From CAMCXE01 sp046347475 (lineage in GTDB: Bacteria; Pseudomonadota; Gammaproteobacteria; Pseudomonadales; Cellvibrionaceae), in NCBI GenBank assembly GCA_046347475.1, contig JAXMGD010000001.1:868001-932000 (forward strand): a stretch of DNA of 64,000 nt. The letters are read 5' to 3'. Shown here piece after piece: positions 50,755 to 59,516 of the stretch (position 1 is its first letter; each line of letters starts with the position of its first letter). The notes under the pieces were generated by a model. That model was not told where the DNA came from and ran no database searches. It saw nothing but the letters and a program-made list of their open reading frames with translations. Made by a program: the position numbers and the translations under genes.

Positions 50755-53367
50755 ATGGGTTTGCGATCCGGCGAGGTGCCAGTCAGCGTCAAACAAAATT
50801 ACCTGCTGAGGGTTACATCCTACGGCCTGATCTTTTTGTTGCATTTAAGTTTGAACTGGGGGCAATACCCCGCAGGTTTTTGGTTGCTTATCGCCATACA
50901 AGGCCTGATATACCCTCACCTCGTTTATTTTTGGATACCCAATAATTCCGCCGAGCACCGCCTGCTGCTGCTCGATGCCGCATCCTACGGCGTGCACCTG
51001 GCCCTCTGGGGTTTTAATCCTTACTTAGTATCACTCTTCACCGCCGCCATGGGTGTGACCTACATGTCGGTGGGGGGGCGCCCCATGTTAATGAAAGCCC
51101 TGCTGGCACTTGGGCTGGGTTTACTGCTGGGCGGGCTTTGCACGGGGTGGCGGTTTTTACCCAATATTCCCCTGCTCACAGTGGCGCTGGTGGCCAGTGG
51201 TTTTATTCTCTATTTGATTAATCTTGGCGGCCTGGTGTACGCCATCAATACCAAATTGCGCACAGCCCGCAAACAAGCCTTGGAGCAGCAGGAAGAATTA
51301 ATGCTCACCAATCGCTTAGTGGCCACGGTAAACGGTTCGTTGGATATGGATTTAATCCTGCAAACCATTATGGAAGGGGTACAGCGCTACTACCCCTTTG
51401 AAACGCTCTATATGTTGCCCTACAGCGAAGATAAAACCGCTTTTGAAATTACCGGCATCTATGGCGATACAGTGACAGACGTTGAGCGCTCACAGTTTAT
51501 GCGCATGCAGTTTGATTTAAAAAAGGATGCCGAGAGTATTTTTGTGCGCGGCTTAACCCGCAATAAAATCGTTTATTTACCGCGTATGTCACCGGAGGCC
51601 GCAGCCACCTCAGCGCCTATTGATCAGCATCTTTATGCGATTAAAGCCGCTAAGTCCCTGTTGTATGTGCCGGTCTGCATCAACAACGAGGTTATCGCTG
51701 GCGCGGCATTTTTAAATTATGAAGTCCCCTTTGAGCTGGAAGAAAAGGATTTTGCCCGCGTCAGCCAATTTTTAGTCCACGCCGCCAGCGCCGTGCGCAA
51801 TCTGTATTTAATCCGCGAACTCAAAGCCGCTTCTGAAGCCGCCAACGAGGCGCGTGTGCGAGCCGAGCGCTCTGAAGAGGCCAAGGGGCGGTTTTTGGCC
51901 AATATGAGCCATGAAATTCGCACCCCATTAACCGCCGTACTCGGCTACGCCGACTTGCTCACCGACAAACAGCTCCCAGCCAAAGACCGCGAAAAATTCA
52001 CGCAAATTATTCTGCAAAGCGGCCAACACCTGTTGGCCATGATTAACGATATTCTGGACATCGCTAAAATTGAAGCGGGCAAAATGTCCATCGAAACACT
52101 GCCCTGTTCCCTAGTGGAAATCCTCTACCCATTGGATGCCTTGCTGCGTCTGCGCGCCTTGGAAAAAGGCTTGGTATTTCACCTGCACCTTCAGTACCCC
52201 ATCCCTAAAATTATTCACACGGATGCCACAAGGCTAAAACAAATCCTGCTGAATTTACTCAATAACGCCGTTAAATTTACTCAGCAAGGCTCCGTGAGCT
52301 TAGCGGTATCGCGCCAGGCGGATCAGCTGATATTGCAAGTGCGCGACACGGGCATAGGCATTGATGAGCAACAAGCCAAACAATTATTTTCTGCCTTTAC
52401 CCAGGCGGATAGTTCCACCACGCGCTTGTACGGCGGCACCGGGCTCGGTCTTTTTGTATCGAAAAATATCGCGCAATTATTAGGTGGTGATATTAGCCTA
52501 GCGTCCACAGTGGGCGAGGGCAGTTGTTTCACTGTGACTATTCCCTGCGCTATTGGCGAAGAATTTATTGGTGATGAAGCCGTTTTTGCCCAGCTCTGGG
52601 AGGATCAAAGTCAGCAACACCAAGCGCAGCAGTTGCCGCAATTGCAAGGCAAAATTTTGGTGGCTGAGGATAACCTGGAAAATCAGCGCTTAATTAGCCA
52701 TGTATTGCAGCAGTTGAATGTGCAATTTGACATGGCTAATAACGGCGCCCAGGCACTGACCTTCGCGGTGCAACATCAGTACGATTTATTTCTGTTCGAT
52801 TTGCAAATGCCATTAGTGGGCGGCAAAGAAGCCGCCGAAATACTCATTCGCCAGGGAATCAAAACACCGATTATCGCCTTTACCGCCAACGTCATGACCC
52901 ACCAGCGGGCCGAATATGAAACCATTGGTTTTGCCGATATTTTAGAAAAACCCTTTAATCGCTGGCAGGTGGCCAACCTGCTGCAAAAATATTTACCCAA
53001 GCTTGAGCCGCGGGTAAACCGGGTGCTGGTGGTTGACGATGACCCGGTCAATCAGATGTTGGCCAGGCAACTGATGCTGTCGCAGCGGCCGGATATTACC
53101 GTTCATGAAGCCTTGACGGCGGAAGTAGGTTTGGAATTAATTGCGCGCGGCGAGCGCTACGATTTAATTCTGATGGATTTACACCTGCCGGGCATGAATG
53201 GCTTTGCCGCCACTGATCAGTTGCGCAAGCTGAATATTCAAAGCCCCATTTATATATTAAGTGCCAATTCCGAAAAGGATCATCAAGACGATGTGGCCCG
53301 CTGCGGCGCCCAAGGATTTATTGAAAAACCCCTCAACCGGCTGCGCTTGAGCCAATTGTTGCTCTAA
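50755..53367 (+). CDS. membrane hybrid sensor histidine kinase with GAF and two receiver domains
   Basis: The 870-residue protein has about six membrane segments in residues 20-165, arranged like a MASE2 sensor domain (LIYPHLVYFW, LLLDAASYGVHLALW). A GAF-like domain spans 185-350. The kinase core has H386 in FLANMSHEIRTPLTAVLGYA and ATPase motifs LLNLLNNAVKFTQQG and GGTGLGLFVSKNIAQLLGG. Two receiver domains follow, with phospho-acceptor Asp in LFLFDLQMPLVGG and LILMDLHLPGMNG. No Hpt domain is attached, so a separate phosphotransfer protein or cognate regulator is expected. The gene stands alone; target pathway unknown. Confidence 0.92.
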   Translation: MGLRSGEVPVSVKQNYLLRVTSYGLIFLLHLSLNWGQYPAGFWLLIAIQGLIYPHLVYFWIPNNSAEHRLLLLDAASYGVHLALWGFNPYLVSLFTAAMGVTYMSVGGRPMLMKALLALGLGLLLGGLCTGWRFLPNIPLLTVALVASGFILYLINLGGLVYAINTKLRTARKQALEQQEELMLTNRLVATVNGSLDMDLILQTIMEGVQRYYPFETLYMLPYSEDKTAFEITGIYGDTVTDVERSQFMRMQFDLKKDAESIFVRGLTRNKIVYLPRMSPEAAATSAPIDQHLYAIKAAKSLLYVPVCINNEVIAGAAFLNYEVPFELEEKDFARVSQFLVHAASAVRNLYLIRELKAASEAANEARVRAERSEEAKGRFLANMSHEIRTPLTAVLGYADLLTDKQLPAKDREKFTQIILQSGQHLLAMINDILDIAKIEAGKMSIETLPCSLVEILYPLDALLRLRALEKGLVFHLHLQYPIPKIIHTDATRLKQILLNLLNNAVKFTQQGSVSLAVSRQADQLILQVRDTGIGIDEQQAKQLFSAFTQADSSTTRLYGGTGLGLFVSKNIAQLLGGDISLASTVGEGSCFTVTIPCAIGEEFIGDEAVFAQLWEDQSQQHQAQQLPQLQGKILVAEDNLENQRLISHVLQQLNVQFDMANNGAQALTFAVQHQYDLFLFDLQMPLVGGKEAAEILIRQGIKTPIIAFTANVMTHQRAEYETIGFADILEKPFNRWQVANLLQKYLPKLEPRVNRVLVVDDDPVNQMLARQLMLSQRPDITVHEALTAEVGLELIARGERYDLILMDLHLPGMNGFAATDQLRKLNIQSPIYILSANSEKDHQDDVARCGAQGFIEKPLNRLRLSQLLL

Positions 53368-53542
53368 AGCCACTGCCCCGCCCGCTATAGATCACCCGCC
53401 ACTCTCGGCCGCCTGGGTTTTGGCTGGCCAAGTTTTATGCGCGTTATTGCTATCTGCTGTCATATTAAGTGTCTATAATGCCGCCCTTCTTTTAATACCG
53501 CAGCCTCCCGTGCTGCTGTGATTGTTCCTTGAGGATCCATTT

Positions 53543-55360
53543 GTGATAGAAAAATTGCGCAATATTGCCATTATTGCCCACGTAGACCATGGCAAAACCA
53601 CCCTTGTAGATAAGCTGCTGTCGCAGTCTGGCACCTTAGATCGCAAGGACCAGGGCGCAGAGCGCATCATGGATTCCAACGACCAAGAGCGCGAGCGCGG
53701 CATTACCATTCTCGCCAAAAACACCGCCATCACCTGGAATGGCTACCGCATCAACATAGTAGACACCCCAGGCCACGCCGACTTCGGCGGTGAAGTAGAG
53801 CGCGTGTTGTCCATGGTGGATTGTGTGTGTTTATTGGTGGATGCTGTAGACGGCCCCATGCCACAAACCCGCTTTGTAACCTCTAAAGCCTTCGAGCAGG
53901 GCTTAAACCCCATAGTGGTCATCAACAAAGTTGACCGCCCCGGCGCCCGTCCTGACTGGGTAGTGGACCAGGTGTTTGACCTGTTCGACCGCCTCGGTGC
54001 CACTGAAGAGCAGCTGGATTTCCCCATTATTTACGCGTCGGCTCTAAACGGCGTTGCTGGCCTCTCGCCCGATGATTTAGCGTCCGACATGACGCCGCTC
54101 TTTCAAATGATCGTCGATAAAGTACCACCCCCGAAAGTGGACATCGACGGCCCTTTGCAAATGCAAATTTCTGCCCTGGATTACAACTCCTATGTGGGCA
54201 TTATCGGTATCGGCCGCATTACCCGCGGCAAAATCACGCCCAACAAACAAGTTGTGGTGGCGGATTTAAACGGCAACAAACGCAAAGCTAAAGTGCTACA
54301 GGTAATGGGCTACCACGGCCTTGAGCGCATCGAAGCGCCCGAAGCCTCCGCTGGCGACATAGTCTGTATTACCGGTATTGATAAATTAGGTATTTCCGAC
54401 ACCATTTGTGATCCTGACTGTGTGGAAATTTTGCCACCGCTGACCGTTGATGAGCCCACCGTGAGCATGACCTTCCAGGTTAATGACTCGCCTTTCGCCG
54501 GTTTAGAAGGCAAATACGTCACCTCGCGCAATATTAAAGATCGTTTAGAACAAGAATTAATACACAATGTAGCCCTGCGCGTAACTCCGGGCGATACGCC
54601 TGATAAATTCAAAGTATCCGGCCGTGGTGAATTACACCTTTCAGTTTTAATTGAAAATATGCGCCGAGAAGGCTTTGAATTAGGTGTATCTCGTCCTGAA
54701 GTAGTTACGCGTGAAGTGGACGGCGAAATTCACGAGCCTTATGAACAAGTGGTTATCGACGTTGAAGAGCAACACCAGGGGTCAGTGATGGAAGAACTCG
54801 GCCTGCGCCGAGGTGAATTAACCAACATGGTGCCCGATGGCAAAGGCCGCATACGTCTAGAGTTTTTAATTCCCTCCCGCGGTTTAATTGGTTTTCGCGG
54901 CAGCTTTTTAACCATGACCTCCGGCTCCGGCATCATGACCAGTATTTTTGACCACTACGGCCCCGTAAAAGGCGGCAATATGGCCAAACGCCAAAACGGT
55001 GTATTGGTAAGTATGGTACGCGGCAAAACCCTCGCATACGCTTTATTTACTCTGCAAGAGCGCGGCCGTTTATTTTTGGGCCACGCTGAAGAAGTGTATG
55101 AAGGCCAAATCGTTGGTTTACACAGCCGCGATAACGACCTAGCCGTGAACCCAACCAAAGCCAAACAGCTGACCAACATTCGCGCTGCAGGTACCGACGA
55201 AGCCTTAATTTTAACGCCCCACGTGCGCCACACTCTGGAGCAGGCCTTGGAATTTATTGAGGACGATGAATTGGTGGAAGTAACCCCCAAAAGCATTCGC
55301 ATCCGCAAAAAATTGCTCACGGAAAATGAGCGTAAGCGGGCATCAAAAAGCGGTAATTAA
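53543..55360 (+). CDS. typA: ribosome-associated GTPase TypA/BipA
   Basis: BipA is a translational GTPase needed for ribosome assembly and stress growth. I start at GTG 53543, so that the protein reads (f)MIEKLRNIAIIAHVDHGKTT, identical in layout to the Escherichia coli protein, with GAGG eight bases upstream; the frame is open seven codons earlier. With 605 residues the length is right. G1 (AHVDHGKTT), G2 (ERGITI), G3 (DTPGHADFGGEV) and G4 (NKVDRPGA) are present, followed by the EF-G-like domains and the specific C-terminal domain (IPSRGLIGFRGSFLT). TATAAT at 53474 may be the -10 box. A terminator follows. Confidence 0.97.
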   Translation: MIEKLRNIAIIAHVDHGKTTLVDKLLSQSGTLDRKDQGAERIMDSNDQERERGITILAKNTAITWNGYRINIVDTPGHADFGGEVERVLSMVDCVCLLVDAVDGPMPQTRFVTSKAFEQGLNPIVVINKVDRPGARPDWVVDQVFDLFDRLGATEEQLDFPIIYASALNGVAGLSPDDLASDMTPLFQMIVDKVPPPKVDIDGPLQMQISALDYNSYVGIIGIGRITRGKITPNKQVVVADLNGNKRKAKVLQVMGYHGLERIEAPEASAGDIVCITGIDKLGISDTICDPDCVEILPPLTVDEPTVSMTFQVNDSPFAGLEGKYVTSRNIKDRLEQELIHNVALRVTPGDTPDKFKVSGRGELHLSVLIENMRREGFELGVSRPEVVTREVDGEIHEPYEQVVIDVEEQHQGSVMEELGLRRGELTNMVPDGKGRIRLEFLIPSRGLIGFRGSFLTMTSGSGIMTSIFDHYGPVKGGNMAKRQNGVLVSMVRGKTLAYALFTLQERGRLFLGHAEEVYEGQIVGLHSRDNDLAVNPTKAKQLTNIRAAGTDEALILTPHVRHTLEQALEFIEDDELVEVTPKSIRIRKKLLTENERKRASKSGN

Positions 55361-55380
55361 TGTACCGTTTAGTAACAATA

Positions 55381-55410
55381 AAAAAGGCGCTTTAAGCGCC
55401 TTTTTTATTG
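55381..55410 (+). terminator. rho-independent terminator of typA
   Basis: AAAAAGGCGC pairs with GCGCCTTTTT around a TTTAA loop, followed by further T residues. It lies about 20 bases after the typA stop. Confidence 0.9.
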
Positions 55411-55460
55411 GGTGGAGAGTAAGTATTTGGATGCTTTAATTATTGTATATCTTCGCAGCG

Positions 55461-55525
55461 AGTAGGGTGGGCAACTTGTTGCCAACGCGAAAAAAATTCC
55501 AGAAGCAATTCAACACCAAAAGATA
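55461..55525. repeat. left part of a dispersed 'GTAGGGTGGGCAA' palindrome, split by an IS
   Basis: GTAGGGTGGGCAACTTGTTG at 55461 and CGGGCAATAAATTGCCCGCG at 56914-56933 are the two ends of one element of about 148 bp, separated by the IS256-family insertion. The intact relative at 59150-59304 has matching interior sequence on both sides of the insertion point, including GATAAACT.. TTTGAAT and TGAAATTGCT. Confidence 0.75.
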
Positions 55526-56845
55526 GAGAGTGTAAACCAGATTGTGTAACCGCCCATTGTTGAATAGGGTTTGGCGACCCGCCAAATAAGAGGCAACACA
55601 ATGGACACCAACACACTGAAAACCCTCGCGCAAGAGCTGGCCAAAGGGATAAAAACCCCATCTGACCTCAATGCCTTCAGCGCACAACTGACCAAAATGG
55701 TGGTAGAAGCCGCGCTGAATGCTGAATTGACTGAACACCTAGGCTACCCCGCCCACGCCAAAGAAGGGCGCAACGGGGGCAATAGTCGCAATGGCAGCAC
55801 CCCGAAGAAGCTCAAGGGCGACCACGGCGAAATAATCATCAATACGCCCCGTGACCGCGACGGCAGCTTTGAACCGCTGTTAATTAAAAAAGGTCAAACG
55901 CGTTTTACGTCCATGGATGAACAAATTCTCAGTCTCTATGCTCGGGGTATGAGCACACGCGATATTGTGGCTGCATTTCAGGAAATGTACGGCGCTGAGG
56001 TTTCGGCGGGGCTGATATCCAAAGTGACCAACGCTATTGGAGCAGGTTGTTCAATGGCAAAATCGACCGCTGGAGGCGGTTTACCCTATCTGTATTTAGA
56101 TTGCATCCACATCAAAATTCGCCACGACAAGCGCGTGATCAACAAAGCGATGTATTTAGCCTTGGGCGTTAATCTACAGGGGTCAAAAGAATTATTAGGC
56201 CTGTGGGTGTCTGAAAATGAAGGCGCCAAATTTTGGCTTCCGGTGCTTACAGAGCTTAAAAATCGCGGGGTTGAACAGATTTTAATTGCCTGTGTCGACG
56301 GCGACGGGGTTCCCGGCGGCAATCAATGCTGCTTATCCCGATGCACGCATTCAGCTGTGTATTATTCATATGACACGCAATTCTTTAAAATATGTATCCT
56401 GGAAAGACTATCGGGCGGTGACGGGCGATTTAAAGAAAAATATATCAATCAACCACTGAGGCGGAGGCGTTAATGGAGCTGGATAATTTTGCTGAACCTG
56501 GGGATGAAAAAGTATCCGCACATAAGCCAATCCTGGCGAAATCACTGGCCCAACTTGATTACGCTCTTTAATTTTTCCTGCCGATATTCGCAAGGTGATC
56601 TATACCACGAATGCGATCGAATCGTTAAATAGCGTTATTCGCAAGGCGGTAAAAACACGCAAACTCTTTCCGAGTGACGAATCGGCTACCAAGGTGATAT
56701 TTCTTGCTATCCAGGCAGCTTCTAAGAAATGGACCATGCCGATACGTAACTGGAAAGAGGCTATGAATCACTTTATCATCGAATTTGAGCCGCAGTTAAG
56801 GGCTCATATTTAGGCGGGTGGTTACACAGAATGGTTTACAGTCTC
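55526..56845 (+). mobile_element. IS256-family insertion sequence with intact ends and 8-bp target duplication
   Basis: The element is 1320 bp. Terminal inverted repeats of 31 bp, 25 identical, lie at 55526-55556 (GAGAGTGTAAACCAGATTGT..) and 56815-56845 (read outward GAGACTGTAAACCATTCTGT..). It is flanked on both sides by AAAAGATA (55518-55525 and 56846-56853), a perfect 8-bp target-site duplication as expected for IS256. The ends and duplication are intact although the transposase is frameshifted, so the insertion is fairly recent or the frameshifts are sequencing faults. Confidence 0.92.
55601..56813 (+). pseudogene. IS256-family (mutator type) transposase, frameshifted
   Basis: From ATG 55601 the N-terminal 240 residues read normally: HLGYPAHAKEGRNGGNSRNG, the first catalytic Asp in YLYLDCIHIKIR and the second in LIACVDG. 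Then the frame breaks. Fragments of the family sequence continue in other frames (IQLCIIHMTRNSLKYVSWKD; SWRNHWPNLITLFNFPADIR), and the last 72 codons (56595-56813) hold the third acidic residue in VIYTTNAIESLNSVIRKAVK. About one two-base loss near 56305 and single-base gains near 56437, 56508 and 56577 explain the breaks. The product is inactive unless these are read errors. Confidence 0.9.
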
Positions 56846-56947
56846 AAAAGATAAACTCATTTGAATGTTATCGATGTGTATGTGTGAAATTGCTACTGGA
56901 GTAAATCTCTGCCCGGGCAATAAATTGCCCGCGCTAGCAACTAGGCT

Positions 56948-57195
56948 TTAGGAGCCCCTCTTGGCCCTCCAGTAATTTGAAGCAAACACACCCACCGCCC
57001 CTGGCAAGTCGCTCACATAGGCATACTCACTATTTAAATGCCCAGCCGTAAGCTGCTGTATCTGTTTAACAATCAGGGTTGACCAATAGTTATTTTGCGC
57101 GCCCATTTTTTTAGCACTTCCGCATCAGCGGGCGAAGCCACCACCCGAATGCCCGCACCAGAAAAACCTGCCACCTGCGTTAATTGATTTACCAT
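56948..57195 (-). pseudogene. small unrecognised gene with a frameshift in an A7 run
   Basis: On the minus strand an ATG at 57195 has AGGAGA just upstream and opens MVNQLTQVAGFSGAGIRVVA SPADAEVLKK. The frame then passes a run of seven A and soon stops (57073). If the run had eight A, the frame would continue as MGAQNNYWSTLIVKQIQQLT and end RAKRGS at 56948, giving about 82 residues. Both halves look like protein. I do not recognise the family. It ends close to the repeat that carries the IS256 element and starts 34 bases before the stop side of the lipoprotein gene. Confidence 0.4.
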
Positions 57196-57229
57196 AATCT
57201 CTCCTATTTATCGCGCTGATTAAAAAACA

Positions 57230-59065
57230 TTATTTGGATTTAGAGATAAATACCCGCTCACCGGATTCCAAATCCACGGCCATTAGGGCTTTTTGGCCTT
57301 TATCGACCACCAATGCATAAGGAATTCCAGACTCAACATGCAACCCATGGGGCTCTACAAACTTATTGGCAGACCCAGGAGAGTTAGACGAGAACACGCT
57401 CCTTAAGCCATCATTTAATGCAAAGGAAAATATCGCTGGCTTCACACGGTCAACCACTAACGCTCGTTTATGGTCGGGGTCAATTCTTATTGAGGTAAGC
57501 ACATTAACTCCGCTTTGTGTAAATTGCGTGCTTTCTGGCAAGGTGGTTGCCGAAGCAAAAATTGAACGCTTACCCCTGCCTGTATTTTCATTACCTAAGG
57601 AAATATCTACAGAATAGATAAATTGGCTGCCTGACAAACTGGTCATTAACAGGCGCTGCCCTGATGAATCCAAAGCCAGGCCTCCTACATTGTCAAATTT
57701 TTGATTGTCGTCTGGAATGCCACTTTTGGAATCACTGAAAATTGATAGATTTTTATCCTTAAGAGTGACACCACTAATAGTTCCTTGCGTTGCCGAACCA
57801 ACAAAAAGCCTTGGCACTAAGTAATCTTTATCTAAACATAGATCACTTGCACCTGCAGTTATTTCCCCTTCAAAGTAATTAGAAACTTTGCCTGAATTTA
57901 AATCCATTGCTATTACTTCTGCGTAGCCAGAACCATTTTTGTAACCATCACTCTGGCCGATTAATGCAATTTTTTCTCCCTTGTCTACAGCAATAGGGGC
58001 GCCAGAATAAAACTCTTCATCGAATACATCTTTGGGCTCGAACGTCAAAGGAGCTAACGCACCTCCGGCCAGCAATTTTCTTTTGCCATCGGCTAAATCT
58101 ATTGCGATAACCGCTTTCTGCGTTAGGTCAACCACCAAAGCCCGGTTACGTCCATCCAAATTATCCCAAGCCACCGTTTGCGGCCCCACAAAATCCACCC
58201 CCCCATTGGCAGGGAACGCCTGGGTGATATCGCCCTTGGTAACAGTTACACTTGCGGCGTTTTTATCGACGTTGCCAACACTGTCCTCTACTTCAAGGGT
58301 TAACGTATTTACACCACCATTCTCATCTTTCAAATCAGCAGCCTTTAATTCCCAGGTGCCTTTGGCAGTATCAACAATTGCGGCAACGCCATTAACTTTT
58401 ACGCTTTTAACACCGCTACCACCGTCTTCATCTTTAACCGTGCCGCGCATAATCACACTGGCACTTTCGGTCAAGCTCACCGCAGGGGGGAATAAAATAC
58501 TGGCGGTGGGTGCTGTTATGTCACTGCGAGTGGTGGCCACACATTTCACACTGGCACTGCCCACGCTCAGGTTCGCCTCAACACTGGCGCCCGCTGTGGT
58601 GCTGGTTGTTACGCGTACCGCAATGGTATTGGCGCCGCCATTGACGGGGCTTTCAGCGTTGGTAAAGCTGCCGGAATTAAATGAGTATTGGGCGCTGGCA
58701 TCGCCGCTGATAACCACCTTGCTCGATGCATTCTCCCCATTTAGGGCCAGTGTGGGCGTGAATACCACCAGTGCACCTGGCGCCTGGTTGGTTAAGGGGG
58801 CACATGTTGAGGGGTTAAAGGCAAACCCACTGGAGCTTGAGGAGCTGCTAGAAGAGCTTGAGCTGGATGAGGAGCTGCTGCTAGAGGAGCTGGAGCTTGA
58901 AGAGGAACTGCTGCTGGAGGAGGAGCTACCGGAGGAGGAGCTGGAACTTGATGAGCTAGAACTGGAAGAACCGCTGGTGCTGGACTTACTTTTGCCGCAG
59001 CCGGTAAGGCTCAGGGCAGCGATGGCGCAGGCTAAGAGGGCTAGGCGGTGAGGGGCTAATAACAT
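57230..59065 (-). CDS. lipoprotein with long poly-serine linker and Ig-like/propeller-like domains
   Basis: The 611-residue protein has a lipoprotein signal with lipobox LTGC (Cys 23, followed by Gly, so outer-membrane sorting is likely). Residues 28-80 are almost pure serine. Two Ig-like regions follow (about 85-190 and 190-285, the second with LTLEVEDSVGNVD). The rest has repeats of the type RALVVD-----I-A-DL--G-R, e.g. NRALVVDLTQKAVIAIDLAD, KRALVVDRVKPAIFSFALND and PYALVVDKGQKALMAVDLES, which suggests a beta-propeller. Poly-Ser linkers are typical of exported proteins of Cellvibrio and its relatives. Function unknown. Confidence 0.85.
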   Translation of the reverse strand: MLLAPHRLALLACAIAALSLTGCGKSKSSTSGSSSSSSSSSSSSSGSSSSSSSSSSSSSSSSSSSSSSSSSSSSSSSSSGFAFNPSTCAPLTNQAPGALVVFTPTLALNGENASSKVVISGDASAQYSFNSGSFTNAESPVNGGANTIAVRVTTSTTAGASVEANLSVGSASVKCVATTRSDITAPTASILFPPAVSLTESASVIMRGTVKDEDGGSGVKSVKVNGVAAIVDTAKGTWELKAADLKDENGGVNTLTLEVEDSVGNVDKNAASVTVTKGDITQAFPANGGVDFVGPQTVAWDNLDGRNRALVVDLTQKAVIAIDLADGKRKLLAGGALAPLTFEPKDVFDEEFYSGAPIAVDKGEKIALIGQSDGYKNGSGYAEVIAMDLNSGKVSNYFEGEITAGASDLCLDKDYLVPRLFVGSATQGTISGVTLKDKNLSIFSDSKSGIPDDNQKFDNVGGLALDSSGQRLLMTSLSGSQFIYSVDISLGNENTGRGKRSIFASATTLPESTQFTQSGVNVLTSIRIDPDHKRALVVDRVKPAIFSFALNDGLRSVFSSNSPGSANKFVEPHGLHVESGIPYALVVDKGQKALMAVDLESGERVFISKSK

Positions 59066-59149
59066 GATGCGTTTTCCTTTAATGAGGGCTGTTTATGGGC
59101 TTCGGCCTTGGGTGAGTATTATGCCTCAGCCTGTTTGGAATCTGTACGC

Positions 59150-59304
59150 CAGGTGCCCGCAACTTGTTGCTTGCGCGAAAAAACGATCATTAGAGTTATT
59201 CAAAAACAACCGATAAACTTTTTTTGAATCTTGTCGATATGTATGGATGAAATTGCTGCTGACGTGAATCTCTGCGTGGGCAATAAATTGCCTACCCTAC
59301 CGAC
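59150..59304. repeat. dispersed 'GTAGGGTGGGCAA' palindrome, copy 2
   Basis: The element of about 150 bp starts GTGCCCGCAACTTGTTGC (degenerate) and ends TGCGTGGGCAATAAATTGCC TACCCTAC. Its interior aligns with the flanks of the IS256 insertion at 55.5-56.9 kb and so serves as an empty-site relative. Confidence 0.75.
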
Positions 59305-59330
59305 TGCGGAGAATTGGAATTATTATTTGG

Positions 59331-59449
59331 GTTGCGAGTTGCGAGTTGCGAGTTGCGAGTTGCGAGTTGCGAGTTGCGAGTTGCGAGTTGCGAGTTGCGA
59401 GTTGCGAGTTGCGAGTTGCGAGTTGCGAGTTGCGAGTTGCGAGTTGCGA
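59331..59449. repeat. 17 exact copies of the heptanucleotide GTTGCGA
   Basis: The 119 bases from 59331 to 59449 consist of 17 perfect GTTGCGA units without a single substitution. Such purity points to recent expansion by slippage. The array ends 67 bases before the ATG at 59517, a distance where copy-number change could shift promoter spacing. Because seven is not a multiple of three, any frame through it would also shift. Confidence 0.95.
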
Positions 59450-59516
59450 ACGCGGAATTTAACTGTCAAACATCTCCTCTTTCCGTCATCCCTCTTTGAT
59501 ATGAGGCCATGATTTT

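Larger units (their letters stand above)
59066..59516. other. 451-bp region of repeats between divergent genes
   Basis: It contains the dispersed palindrome at 59150-59304 and the heptanucleotide array at 59331-59449. Open frames across the array encode only the repeat ELRVASC and are not credible genes. Promoters for the lipoprotein and the gene at 59517 must lie here but are not obvious. Confidence 0.7.

Noticed and set aside
58032..59051. 339-codon open frame antisense to the lipoprotein gene, with long Leu/Glu run
   Set aside because: The Leu/Glu run is the reverse complement of the poly-Ser codons; the other strand has a proper lipoprotein signal and domains.
59331..59449. Array considered as a CRISPR
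   Set aside because: The units are contiguous 7-mers with no spacers and no cas genes nearby.
59231..59512. 93-codon frame through the heptanucleotide array encoding repeated ELRVASC
   Set aside because: The peptide is only the translation of the 7-bp repeat; no ribosome-binding site and the frame depends on copy number.
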